From Bacillus cereus G9842 (lineage in GTDB: Bacteria; Bacillota; Bacilli; Bacillales; Bacillaceae_G), in the NCBI RefSeq assembly GCF_000021305.1, contig NC_011772.1:2828001-2892000 (forward strand): DNA of 64,000 bases, read 5' to 3'. Made by a program: the position numbers and the translations under genes. The notes below the pieces were generated by a model that did not search any database, was not told the DNA's origin, and was given only the letters and a program-made list of their open reading frames with translations. Positions within the stretch are counted from its first letter, which is position 1. Each line of letters starts with the position of its first letter. This document shows, piece by piece, positions 46,525 through 55,122 of this stretch.

Positions 46525-46554
46525 ATTATAGAACGCTTTTTAAAACACTGTCAA
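46525..46554 (-). promoter_or_regulatory. Promoter of the aro T-box leader
   Basis: On the minus strand a perfect TTGACA (46549-46554), an 18-base spacer and a perfect TATAAT (46525-46530), start near 46518. A strong SigA promoter, as expected for a riboswitch-controlled operon. Confidence 0.85.
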
Positions 46555-46592
46555 CAACTTTTTATATATTTTTTTAAAATTCCACTTTCATC

Positions 46593-49500
46593 CTATAATT
46601 CTTTTTGTAAATCACCCATTACAATTCCTATGCGAATTATTTCATTTTCTAGTAAATGTAAAACATATTCCTCTACTTCATACTGAACTAATAATTCTTT
46701 TATTTGTATGATTTCTTTTTCAAATAAAACGGCTTCGTGACATGTTTGTAGTAAAATAAAAAACACATTTGCAAACATTTCTTTATGCGCTTTCATACTT
46801 TCTTTTTTATGAAGCATTTCAATCAATAACTGCTTCATTTCCTCACCTGTACATTTACCATGTACACTTGAAAATGCACGAGACATAATACATAATCCTT
46901 TTTCTAATATTTCATCCATGTATAAGATAATACGTAAAAGCATTACATATTCTCTCGCAGTTATCTCACCCATTTTTGGTCGTTCTCGTAAAAATACACT
47001 GAGCCAAGCTGTCCAAAATTTTTGTTGTTCTTTTACGCTTAATGTTTTGACGTAATAGCATAAAAACTGCATAAATTTAATTTTATTTTCTTCATTTTCT
47101 AGTATGAGTAAAGGGTATAACCACTCTGTTTTTTGCTCCCAATATAGTACACATTTAATAAATACAAAGCTAAGCCACTTCAAGAAAGCTTCCCTCGTAT
47201 GCGGATGTAATACTTCCAAATGTTCTATCGCATACTTAATAAAACGCTTCATTTCTGTAAATAAAGGTAAATTTATTTGCGTGTAACATAAACCAGCCCA
47301 TGCATATTCCGTAATTTCATTTTGTTTTTTTAAATCTAAGTATGGTAACAAATATTTTCGGCACCATTGCTTTTCAATATGATATAGAAATGTAATATCT
47401 GCTATTAAACGAGCAAACATAAAGTTTGTTCGTTCCAAATTAACTCTTACTTGTTCTTCAAATAAAAATAAATATTCATATACATTACGATCGTATAAAT
47501 GATCATATGATAACAACTTTAATAATACAGCCGTCATTTTCCCAACAGGATGCTGAATTGATTCATTGTAAAAATCTTGTTTTCCAAGCTTAAAATCCGT
47601 ATCACTCTTCATAACTTGAGGAAACACTGAAAAAGCAAAGCGTTTTACAACACGTATACTATTCTCTTCTAACTCTTCTAGTCGATTACTAATTTCATAT
47701 AGAAAACTACTAATTAACCAATGATAAGCAGTATTTCTAACAAATTTCTGCAATAGCGGAATAATTTTTTGGATTTGATCATTTGTCAATCCTCGGTTAT
47801 TTCGCCATTCTCTAATACAAACAAACCATACTTCATTACTTATTTCTTGCACTCCTACTAATTGATATGCGAATGAAATACTCCACTCTGTATTCAATTT
47901 ACATGCTTTTGATAACATCTCTAAAAAATGGCGTTGTTCAAAAACACCATCTTGCGAAAATTGCCGAACTTGCTTCATAATTTCAACATCTTTCAGCTGC
48001 AATAATCCGTCAGCTGTTACATTACAAGTAATGCTTTGCGCTGTATCCTCTTTCTTTTGTACACTGTATCGTTCAGAATGAAAATGAGGATGCTTTTGCT
48101 TCATTAACTCATACCCATTTGCCGTAGATGGACTATTTGAATCACACTTGAATAATAAGTCTAATACGAGACATGCATCAAATACCCTCTCTTCTGTAAG
48201 ATGCTTTATTACAGTTCGAGTGACTTCTTCTTTTGTTTCTTCTAAACAATGTGCATAATGCCTTTTTAAAAGTTGAAAAACTTCGTGTTTATAAGTGAAA
48301 TCTAAAAGAAGTCCTTCATGTAACAACCATTTCATTTTGTCATCTACACGAACAAAAATATTTTTATTCATCGCGTCAATTGCAATTCGCTTTTGAAGTA
48401 CACTATTTGCTTCTATCATTTCTGTAATATAATAATCCGCTTTTTTCTCATTGTTTTCACATAAATAAGTTAGACACTCTTTTACAATTTGTATTAAAAA
48501 TGCAAGATCATTTTGATGAAAATCTTTTTCTACATCTTCCTTATTTCTTTTTTTCAGTGCCGTTTGTCTTAACGACAACATTCTCAATTTTTCTAATCCG
48601 ATCATCATAATTGGAACAGCATAATGGGTGATATATGGCCTCATCTTTTCGTTCCAAATTTGCTCCACATGAGAAAATGTAGATACTGGTAAGCGACTCG
48701 ATTCCTCGAGTTCTATTGATTCTTGCGTATCATTTCCCCATTTTCTTACACGTTTCAACTTCAGTTTTCCATCTAAAATAAAAGTTAGTAACAATAAGGC
48801 AATTTCCTTATGCTCAGGAAAAGAACATTTTTGCAGTAACTTAGAAATCTTTTCTATAGAGCTACTATCTTTTTCAGCTGTTTCTAATAAAAAGAGTGTC
48901 CATCTTGCAAACAACAACGGATCCATCTTACTCTTCGTTTCGTTTAAGTAGTTACAAATCGTTCTCCATAATAACGGTGATATTTTAGAATAGTTTTTAT
49001 AAATTAATTGAAATAATTCTTTCTGATGACTAAAAAGAAATTGTTCCACTAACCATTCTGCAAGTAATTCATCTACTTCATTATAGTTTGGCGTAAGCAT
49101 AAACAAATTTTGTAATTTACCTTCTGCTTCTAACCATTCGACCCATTCATAATCATGAGCAAATTCCACAAAGTAACGAACTGTTTCAATTTTTTTAATT
49201 GATTGCTTTATGTATGATAATTGTTCCTGTTCTACTGACGGGGGAACCGTTACAATATCCCGAATACGCATTCTTTTCGTAATATAATTATCGCCCATTA
49301 ATTCCGCCCAGCGTTTTACCGCTTTTACGAGGGATTGATGATTATTCACTTTATTCGGATACACAATTGGTCTTATCCCTAAATGTTCCCAGTGGTACGT
49401 ATTTTCCCCTTGTGCGACAAAAGCAAATCGTCTTGTACTTGGTGGTAAACCAGTTGCTAAATATTTCATTACTGGGTCATTATGACTATATCCAACGAAT

Positions 49501-50075
49501 AAAACGGTGTAATTCGAGAATAGATCGACTAAAAATCTTCTCGCCCACCCTTCGGTTAAGTAAGCCCTTCCAAAATCACCGTCTGTTAAAATTAAAGCCT
49601 CTTTCTCCTGTTCTACATTACCATGTATATAAGCAAGACCTTTAAATGCTCTCCCAGTCGGTAAAGCTGGAGCATAATAAACATTGATATCTCTATTTAT
49701 TTCCTTAATTGCAGTTGTAAAATGTTGATCAAAATTTGTTGTTACAATGCGGATATCTGTATCTAAAGGAAATAACCTTGGAATTGCAAAATGCAATGGA
49801 TTCGGTTTTGATTTCTCTATATGAACAAGATCTCTTGCAACTTGATGTACATCTTTTGTTTTTGCAATTTTACCAAGATAATAATCATGTGGTTCTGTTA
49901 TTTCACGTTTTTCGACATATAACGTTTTTGCAATTGCATCAACTAAATCATCAAAATTCGGTAAGTTTGATTTCCCTTTCATAGAAACTCCCGCTCCAAC
50001 AAATAACACTAACTTTCCTTGCTCAAGGTGATCGATTAACTCATCTGGAATTTCTACTTCTGAAGTAATCCACAT
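46593..50075 (-). CDS. SIR2-domain giant protein, candidate anti-phage NADase
   Basis: A protein of 1160 residues. The N-terminal ~250 residues are a SIR2 domain of the defence type: nucleotide loop L-F-V-G-A-G-V-S (G27-S31), V-T-T-N-F-D (N114, D116), Y-I-H-G-N (H151) and L-F-V-G-Y-S-H-N-D. The active-site N and H are spaced as in ThsA of the Thoeris system (N112/H152 there), so NAD+ hydrolysis is predicted. The remaining ~900 residues are helical, charged and repeat-like, perhaps with a DUF4020-type domain; I see no membrane segment. Start at 50075 (GGGGGA upstream) rather than 50105. It stands alone on the minus strand, with no partner effector gene. Probable role: sensing infection and depleting NAD. 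Confidence 0.75.
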   Translation of the reverse strand: MWITSEVEIPDELIDHLEQGKLVLFVGAGVSMKGKSNLPNFDDLVDAIAKTLYVEKREITEPHDYYLGKIAKTKDVHQVARDLVHIEKSKPNPLHFAIPRLFPLDTDIRIVTTNFDQHFTTAIKEINRDINVYYAPALPTGRAFKGLAYIHGNVEQEKEALILTDGDFGRAYLTEGWARRFLVDLFSNYTVLFVGYSHNDPVMKYLATGLPPSTRRFAFVAQGENTYHWEHLGIRPIVYPNKVNNHQSLVKAVKRWAELMGDNYITKRMRIRDIVTVPPSVEQEQLSYIKQSIKKIETVRYFVEFAHDYEWVEWLEAEGKLQNLFMLTPNYNEVDELLAEWLVEQFLFSHQKELFQLIYKNYSKISPLLWRTICNYLNETKSKMDPLLFARWTLFLLETAEKDSSSIEKISKLLQKCSFPEHKEIALLLLTFILDGKLKLKRVRKWGNDTQESIELEESSRLPVSTFSHVEQIWNEKMRPYITHYAVPIMMIGLEKLRMLSLRQTALKKRNKEDVEKDFHQNDLAFLIQIVKECLTYLCENNEKKADYYITEMIEANSVLQKRIAIDAMNKNIFVRVDDKMKWLLHEGLLLDFTYKHEVFQLLKRHYAHCLEETKEEVTRTVIKHLTEERVFDACLVLDLLFKCDSNSPSTANGYELMKQKHPHFHSERYSVQKKEDTAQSITCNVTADGLLQLKDVEIMKQVRQFSQDGVFEQRHFLEMLSKACKLNTEWSISFAYQLVGVQEISNEVWFVCIREWRNNRGLTNDQIQKIIPLLQKFVRNTAYHWLISSFLYEISNRLEELEENSIRVVKRFAFSVFPQVMKSDTDFKLGKQDFYNESIQHPVGKMTAVLLKLLSYDHLYDRNVYEYLFLFEEQVRVNLERTNFMFARLIADITFLYHIEKQWCRKYLLPYLDLKKQNEITEYAWAGLCYTQINLPLFTEMKRFIKYAIEHLEVLHPHTREAFLKWLSFVFIKCVLYWEQKTEWLYPLLILENEENKIKFMQFLCYYVKTLSVKEQQKFWTAWLSVFLRERPKMGEITAREYVMLLRIILYMDEILEKGLCIMSRAFSSVHGKCTGEEMKQLLIEMLHKKESMKAHKEMFANVFFILLQTCHEAVLFEKEIIQIKELLVQYEVEEYVLHLLENEIIRIGIVMGDLQKEL

Positions 50076-50256
50076 CCTGGATTCCCCCTTACCTAAAAAT
50101 GTCATACACTCTCATTTTACTATAACATTTTTCCGTTGTTTTTATAATATTTAGACTAAATTCCGAACATGAAAAAGTTTTACGTAAATAAATCCGTTAC
50201 AATGTATGAACTCCAGAATTTATTGAAAAACTATGTATAAATCGGAGGTGTGAATT

Positions 50257-50694
50257 TTGAATGATTTCACAGTAGTGCTTATCAAGTTTATATCGTGCAT
50301 TATCGCATTTAGCATTGGGCTTGCTTTATTTTTCCCTGCAACGTTTGTTCAAATTATTTCATTCAGTCTCTTTGTTACAATCGTATCCTACATGTTCGTT
50401 GATAAAATCATTTTAAATCGAATTGGCAATACTGGTGCCATTATGTCGGATTTCTTATTAACATATTTAAGCGTATGGATTTTCGGTAATATTTTATTAG
50501 ACAACTATATGCAAATTGCATGGGGCAGTATCCTTTCTGCCATCGTCTTCACTTTATCTGAAGTAATCGTTCATCGCTTCTCTAACTCTCATACAAGGCA
50601 CAACAATGATAACATTCGTATTAATCGCCGCTTTGCATATGGTACGGAATTTGCTGAAGAACAAAATATATTGGATAAAGACAAGAAGAAGTAA
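50257..50694 (+). CDS. DUF2512 (YndM-like) membrane protein
   Basis: A protein of 145 residues with four membrane segments (about residues 7-110) containing M-F-V-D-K-I-I-L-N-R-I-G-N and F-L-L-T-Y-L-S-V-W-I-F-G, then a charged cytoplasmic tail. This matches the YndM/DUF2512 family of Bacillus, often sporulation-linked. Ribosome site GGAGGTG. Divergent from the SIR2 gene. The function is unknown. Confidence 0.78.
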   Translation: MNDFTVVLIKFISCIIAFSIGLALFFPATFVQIISFSLFVTIVSYMFVDKIILNRIGNTGAIMSDFLLTYLSVWIFGNILLDNYMQIAWGSILSAIVFTLSEVIVHRFSNSHTRHNNDNIRINRRFAYGTEFAEEQNILDKDKKK

Positions 50695-50705
50695 CATTTT
50701 AATGC

Positions 50706-50743
50706 AGGAGCACCCTTTTTAATTATGTGGTGCTCCTTTTTTG
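50706..50743 (+). terminator. Terminator of the DUF2512 gene
   Basis: AGGAGCACC / GGTGCTCCT stem followed by TTTTTT. Confidence 0.85.
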
Positions 50744-50843
50744 TATATTTTCATTATGGTACGTGAAATTATATAAACGATTATTTCAAAATATCGACTT
50801 ACCGACAATATTTGACGCTTTTTTCTAATAAAAAAACTACCTC

Positions 50844-51374
50844 TTATTTAGAGGCAGCCACTTTCAAGTCTTTTAATGCAACAACATCCGCAAACGCTCC
50901 CAATACTGCGTTATGATGTTGCACAATATCTTCAGCACGTAACACTTCTGTATTAAATGTACTATGCGCATCACTCACTAACGTTACTTTATATCCTTCA
51001 CTACATGCTCTGCGCGTTGTCGTATCTACACAATACTCTGATTGCATTCCCGAAAGAATAACGTGTTCAATTCCTTTCTCTTGTAACACTTCGCTTAAGT
51101 TTGTCTTATGGAATGAATCTGGCGTCGTCTTTTCAACAATATTATCTCCTTCTTGCGGAGCGATGGCCGCATGGATTCGCCATCCATCCGTACCTTTTTC
51201 TAACGGATGGTCTTTAGGACCGTTATGTTGGACATAAATAATTGGGATATCATTTGAACGACATTCCCCAATAAGCTCTTGCAGTGTTTGTAAAAACTTT
51301 CCCCCATTATGTACTGGCATTCCAGCTGTATACATACCCGCTTGCACATCAATTACGATTAACGCTTTTTTCAT
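50844..51374 (-). CDS. Isochorismatase-family cysteine hydrolase
   Basis: A protein of 176 residues: A-L-I-V-I-D-V-Q-A-G-M (catalytic aspartate D9), the K-T-T-P-D-S-F lysine near residue 84, and the nucleophile in S-G-M-Q-S-E-Y-C-V-D-T-T. The D-K-C triad of nicotinamidase/isochorismatase-like hydrolases is complete. The substrate is unknown; the family is close to YwoC/YcaC-like proteins. A hairpin (CTGCCTCT / AGAGGTAG) overlaps its end. Confidence 0.85.
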   Translation of the reverse strand: MKKALIVIDVQAGMYTAGMPVHNGGKFLQTLQELIGECRSNDIPIIYVQHNGPKDHPLEKGTDGWRIHAAIAPQEGDNIVEKTTPDSFHKTNLSEVLQEKGIEHVILSGMQSEYCVDTTTRRACSEGYKVTLVSDAHSTFNTEVLRAEDIVQHHNAVLGAFADVVALKDLKVAASK

Positions 51375-51416
51375 TTCGCACAGCTCCCTTCGTTTATATA
51401 AGCCATTGCATATTCA

Positions 51417-51956
51417 TTATAATTGTTTGTATTCCATCATCCAACAATCTTCTAATTTCCCCTCATGCAGCTCATGTTCCTTTAAAATCTTTACTTTTTT
51501 AAATCCGCATTTTTCATAACACTTTATCGCTCGTTCATTATTTACTTTCGGATCCATTGCAATTGCTTCTGCTCTCATTTCACCCATAATATATGTAATT
51601 GCTGCCTGAACGAGTTTTTGTCCAATTCCTTTTCCCCAATAGGCTGGTTCACCGATAAATTGGTCCATTCCCCATACATTTTGTGATTCTTTATAGCCAT
51701 ATAACGCTTTCCACTCTGAATCAACTGGGTACATTTGTATGTAACCAATCGGAACGGTATCAAATTCTATTAAACATCTTTTTTCATTATTGTTTGGATT
51801 ATGTATAAAATGATCAAGCACCTTTTCTACAGACTGCGGATTATCTCGTCCTTCGTAATACCGCAGGACTGCTGGGTCCGTTAACCATTTAGAAACGATA
51901 GATGCATCATCTTCCATTACGTATCTAATCAATAAACCTTCTTTTTGAAAAAGCAT
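51417..51956 (-). CDS. GNAT acetyltransferase, AAC(6')-like
   Basis: A protein of 179 residues matching aminoglycoside 6'-N-acetyltransferase-type GNATs: I-V-S-K-W-L-T-D-P-A-V-L-R-Y-Y-E-G-R near residue 20, W-G-M-D-Q-F-I-G-E-P-A-Y-W-G-K-G-I-G near residue 94, and M-D-P-K-V-N-N-E-R-A-I-K-C-Y-E-K-C-G-F. Acetylates aminoglycosides or another amine; activity cannot be judged from sequence. Confidence 0.82.
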   Translation of the reverse strand: MLFQKEGLLIRYVMEDDASIVSKWLTDPAVLRYYEGRDNPQSVEKVLDHFIHNPNNNEKRCLIEFDTVPIGYIQMYPVDSEWKALYGYKESQNVWGMDQFIGEPAYWGKGIGQKLVQAAITYIMGEMRAEAIAMDPKVNNERAIKCYEKCGFKKVKILKEHELHEGKLEDCWMMEYKQL

Positions 51957-51968
51957 ATTATACCTCTA

Positions 51969-52426
51969 TTATTCCTTTATATTTTTTCTTGATGTTATAT
52001 CTTTCATTGCACCTACTAATGCATATGGTAGTAATGTAATCGCAAAAAATGCTGTAAATACGTTAAATTGCGGGATTGTATAGAGTGTGAACCATTCAGT
52101 GAAAAATTGAGAATTTAATATTCTATTAAAAAACTCTCCGCCTGGCCTAAAGTTTGGTGCCCACGCAGTTATTTCACACAAAATAAAGTGAAACTTTAAT
52201 CAGTGGGGGTTTTGTTCATCCCCCACTGATTATTAGTTGAACCATTCGGGCTTTTACGGGCAGTTGATCCCCCACCTAACTTCTTCGCTTTCGCTGAATT
52301 TTGAGGTGGGGGTCTTACTGCCCGTTAATGCGGGATAAACAGTAACTGAACAATAAAAAATGCCCCTAGATAACGAAACCAAGTCCGTTTCCATATAGGT
52401 CGTGCATTTTTTAATATATCCCCCAT
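51969..52426 (-). pseudogene. YfzA-like membrane protein, split by a bcr1 insertion
   Basis: From the ATG at 52426 (AAGGAGGGGG ribosome site) the frame reads M-G-D-I-L-K-N-A-R-P and on to F-I-V-Q-L-L-F, then runs into bcr1 and stops. After the element it resumes in the same frame: L-C-E-I-T-A-W-A-P-N-F-R-P, then F-F-T-E-W-F-T, typical of YfzA. Removing the element and one copy of the TTTAT duplication restores one open frame of 101 codons. Only the C-terminal 70 residues, without ribosome site, now remain as an open frame. Confidence 0.85.
52183..52339 (-). mobile_element. bcr1-type repeat element with TTTAT target duplication
   Basis: A 147-bp element (52188-52334) between two ATAAA/TTTAT copies (52183-52187 and 52335-52339). 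It folds extensively: AATCAGTGGGGG / CCCCCACTGATT and CGGGCAG ... CTGCCCG with an inner CCCCCACCT / AGGTGGGGG. Size, TTTAT duplication and sequence match what I recall of bcr1, a non-autonomous repeat specific to the B. cereus group. Insertion in yfzA proves it moved. Confidence 0.85.
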
Positions 52427-52526
52427 CTAACCCCCTCCTTAAATATCCGTCATATTAATTATACACTTTCCTCACTTTATTTGTTAAAATTTTCTATATA
52501 ATTAATACTGTTGGGGGGAATACATT

Positions 52527-53051
52527 ATGTCTAATCCTATATTTACATCCACTTTAATCATTCTTAGAGGAAACTCCGCAAGTGGTAAAACAACGATTGC
52601 AAAGCAACTACAAGAACATTTCGGACAAGGTACACTTTTAGTATCACAGGATGTTGTGCGTAGAGATATGCTTAGAGTACACGACACAATGGGGAATTTA
52701 TCACATGATTTACTATTTGAAATTACAAAGTACGGAAAAGGAAAATGTGAATTTGTTATTTTAGAAGGTATATTGAACAGTCGTAGGTATGGTGAGATGT
52801 TAAAAGAATTAATTCGTTATTTTGATAAAAATGCATTTACATATTACTTTGATTTATCATTAGAGGAAACTATTAGACGACATAACACAAGGGACAAACG
52901 ACATGAATTTGGTGAAGATTCCCTACAAAAATGGTATAATCCGCACGATACAATTGAGGTTTCCAGAGAAACTATTTTTACAGATAACTTTACGCAAAAA
53001 GATATATTTGATGCGATTCTTAATGATGTTGCGATACAAAAACAAGACTAA
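52527..53051 (+). CDS. P-loop kinase (AAA_33/zeta-like)
   Basis: A protein of 174 residues: Walker A L-R-G-N-S-A-S-G-K-T-T-I-A near residue 13, V-S-Q-D-V-V-R-R-D-M-L (base/acceptor segment) and a lid helix with E-T-I-R-R-H-N-T-R-D. It resembles small kinases near zeta toxins, chloramphenicol phosphotransferase and gluconate kinase; no substrate can be named. Ribosome site TTGGGGGG. Next to the interrupted yfzA, divergent. Confidence 0.75.
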   Translation: MSNPIFTSTLIILRGNSASGKTTIAKQLQEHFGQGTLLVSQDVVRRDMLRVHDTMGNLSHDLLFEITKYGKGKCEFVILEGILNSRRYGEMLKELIRYFDKNAFTYYFDLSLEETIRRHNTRDKRHEFGEDSLQKWYNPHDTIEVSRETIFTDNFTQKDIFDAILNDVAIQKQD

Positions 53052-53069
53052 TATAATATGTTAGTCTTG
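53043..53069 (+). terminator. Terminator of the P-loop kinase gene
   Basis: CAAGACTA / TAGTCTTG stem overlapping the stop codon; the T-run is short. Confidence 0.6.
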
Positions 53070-53206
53070 TTATGTACTTTGTGTTTCCGTTTTTATAATT
53101 GAACAATCTTTACATAAATAATAGTATATATTCATTTCCCCAAACTGGAAATCAACTACTGAAATAAGTTCACGTTCCTCGATATCTTGTGTAATTGTAG
53201 CAACAT
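53070..53206 (-). pseudogene. Possible C-terminal remnant of an unknown gene
   Basis: A minus-strand frame without start codon or ribosome site, preceded by in-frame stops, reads Y-V-A-T-I-T-Q-D-I-E-E-R-E-L-I-S-V-V-D-F and later Y-Y-Y-L-C-K-D-C-S-I-I-K. The C-x-x-C and protein-like composition suggest the end of a decayed gene. The rest of 53207-53407 shows nothing I can assign. Confidence 0.35.
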
Positions 53207-53407
53207 ACTATTCTTCTCTACTTCTCAATAACCTTCTGTTCTACTTCCTTACCTCATTCTTAATAGTTTTTCTAAACATGATACAATTTTTATGTTTTAT
53301 TACAGTTTTATTAATAAGTCATTTAAGAATCCTATTATACTTCCACTAAAAAAATAAAAGCCAGCCTCAATAAAGAGAACTGACTTCTATTTAGATCATT
53401 ATAGTTA

Positions 53408-54910
53408 CTATAAAATTTTTACTTTAACAGTTTTTCTTCCCCAATTCATAGCTTTACTTTTTGACCCCATTAATACATCAATACGATTACCTTTAATTGC
53501 ACTTCCAGTATCACCAGCGATAGCTTCTCCATAACCTTCTACCCATACTTTAGATCCTAATGGGATTACTTTCGGGTCAACTGCGATAATTCTCATATTC
53601 GGATTTGCCGTTAAATCATGCCCCATCGCAGTTAAAACGCGTCCACCATATGTACCATTTTCACTTGGATCAGCAGTATACGCTGTCGCTACTACCGTTA
53701 ATTCACGTTTAGCAGACTGTATATTGTTTTTGGATACTTCTTTCGCTCTCTCTTCTTCTTTAGCTTTTGCTATTTCTCTTGCTCTCTCTTCTTCTTTAGC
53801 TCTTGCTATTTCTCTTGCTTTCTCTTCTTCTTTAGCTTTTGCTATTTCTCTTGCTTTTTCTTCTTCTTTAGCTTTTGCTATTTCTTGCGCTTTCTCTTCT
53901 TCTTTAGCTTTTGCTATTTCTCTTGCTTTTTCTTCTTCTTTAGCTTTTGCTATTTCTCTTGCTTTTTCTTCTTCTTTAGCTTTTGTTATTTCTTGCTCTT
54001 TTTCTTCTTCTTTAACTTTTACTTCTTCTTTGACTTTTGCCTCTTCTTTAGGCTTTACTATTTCTTGCGCTTTCGGTTCTTCTTTAACTTTTACTTCTTC
54101 TTTGATTTTTGCCTCTTCTTTAGGCTTTACTATTTCTTGCGCTTTCGGTTCTTCTTTAACTTTTACTTCTTCTTTGACTTTTGCCTCTTCTTTAGGCTTT
54201 ACTATTTCTTGCACTTTCGGTTCTTCCTTAACTTTTACTTCTTCTTTGACTTTTGCCTCTTCTTTAGGCTTTACTATTTCTTGTGCTTTCGGTTCTTCTT
54301 TAACTTTTACTTCTTCTTTGACTTTTGCCTCTTCTTTAGGCTTTACTATTTCTTGTGCTTTCGTTGTTTCTTTCGCTTTTGCTACTTTCTGCGTCTTTAC
54401 TTCTTTCTTTTCTTTAACTGATTTTTGTACTTTCGCTACTTGCTTCATTTTCTCTTCAGTTTTCTTTTCAGTTGGTGCTGTACTTGATAGGAAAGAAACG
54501 TTTGCATAAGCTGTTTTTCCTTTATACTCAAATTGCAGCCATCCGTCTTTTACTTGATGCGTTGATTCAATTACATCATCTTTTTTCAGTCTGCCAAGAA
54601 TTTCTGATTCTGTGTTTGCTTCGGTACGTACATTTAACAAATTCGCCGTTACATGATACACATCTTTTGTAAACTCCGAACTTACAAACACTTCTTTACC
54701 GTTCAATTCAATTTTTGACCAACCATCTTCGGTATTGATGACTTTTAACTCTTGCCCATTCTTTACTTTTTCGACCACTTTTGATTCTGTAGTCGGTTTT
54801 TCACGTACGTTAAGTACATCTGCTGTTACGATTGTTTCTGCGGTAGCAGTTGTGGTAAATGCCCCCAATCCAAAAATAGTTGCTGTTGCTGCGCCAATTA
54901 CTTTTTTCAT
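53408..54910 (-). CDS. Secreted SH3b/3D-domain cell-wall protein with long repeat tract (EntA-D-like)
   Basis: A protein of 500 residues: signal peptide (about 1-25), two bacterial SH3 domains (V-T-A-D-V-L-N-V-R-E-K-P near 30; V-T-A-N-L-L-N-V-R-T-E-A near 90) that bind the wall, a low-complexity K/E/A tract (about 155-395) and a C-terminal 3D domain (V-V-A-T-A-Y-T-A ... G-D-T-G-S-A-I-K-G-N-R-I-D-V) of the MltA-like transglycosylase fold, with conserved aspartates. B. cereus EntA/B/C have SH3 plus 3D domains. The tract holds five 24-residue copies of K-A-Q-E-I-V-K-P-K-E-E-A and following, then about seven 12-residue copies of E-K-A-R-E-I-A-K-A-K-E-E. Start at 54910 with GGAGG. Confidence 0.85.
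   Translation of the reverse strand: MKKVIGAATATIFGLGAFTTTATAETIVTADVLNVREKPTTESKVVEKVKNGQELKVINTEDGWSKIELNGKEVFVSSEFTKDVYHVTANLLNVRTEANTESEILGRLKKDDVIESTHQVKDGWLQFEYKGKTAYANVSFLSSTAPTEKKTEEKMKQVAKVQKSVKEKKEVKTQKVAKAKETTKAQEIVKPKEEAKVKEEVKVKEEPKAQEIVKPKEEAKVKEEVKVKEEPKVQEIVKPKEEAKVKEEVKVKEEPKAQEIVKPKEEAKIKEEVKVKEEPKAQEIVKPKEEAKVKEEVKVKEEEKEQEITKAKEEEKAREIAKAKEEEKAREIAKAKEEEKAQEIAKAKEEEKAREIAKAKEEEKAREIARAKEEERAREIAKAKEEERAKEVSKNNIQSAKRELTVVATAYTADPSENGTYGGRVLTAMGHDLTANPNMRIIAVDPKVIPLGSKVWVEGYGEAIAGDTGSAIKGNRIDVLMGSKSKAMNWGRKTVKVKIL
53745..54365. repeat. Two-part in-frame tandem repeat inside the cell-wall protein gene
   Basis: Five copies of a 72-base unit (about 54000-54365) next to about seven copies of a 36-base unit (about 53745-54000), both coding for K/E-rich helix. 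Copies differ by few bases, so copy number probably varies between strains (VNTR-like). Long opposite-strand ORFs here are composition artefacts. Confidence 0.85.
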
Positions 54911-55122
54911 ATTAGCCTCCATTATATTTTTTGAATTTTATCAAATGCCTCTGTAAAATTGTATAATTTTACATAATATCAAAACATTTGCAACAGTATA
55001 TTAATATTGTTTAATATACTGTTATTAAAACTCCTTACTCCAATACTATCAAATTCTTATTTCTAATTCTATATATTATAAATATCCTTATCTTTTATAA
55101 AAGCTTCATGCCCTTCTTCACA

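Noticed and set aside
52183..52339. CRISPR repeat or attachment site, because of the GC-rich inverted repeats
   Set aside because: A single copy with a 5-bp target duplication interrupting a gene fits a bcr1 insertion; there are no spacers and no integrase.
53724..54509. Very long plus-strand ORFs (261 and 178 codons) opposite the repeat tract
   Set aside because: They are opposite-strand shadows of the K/E-rich repeat (S/F/L-rich translation), with no ribosome site and no protein-like pattern.
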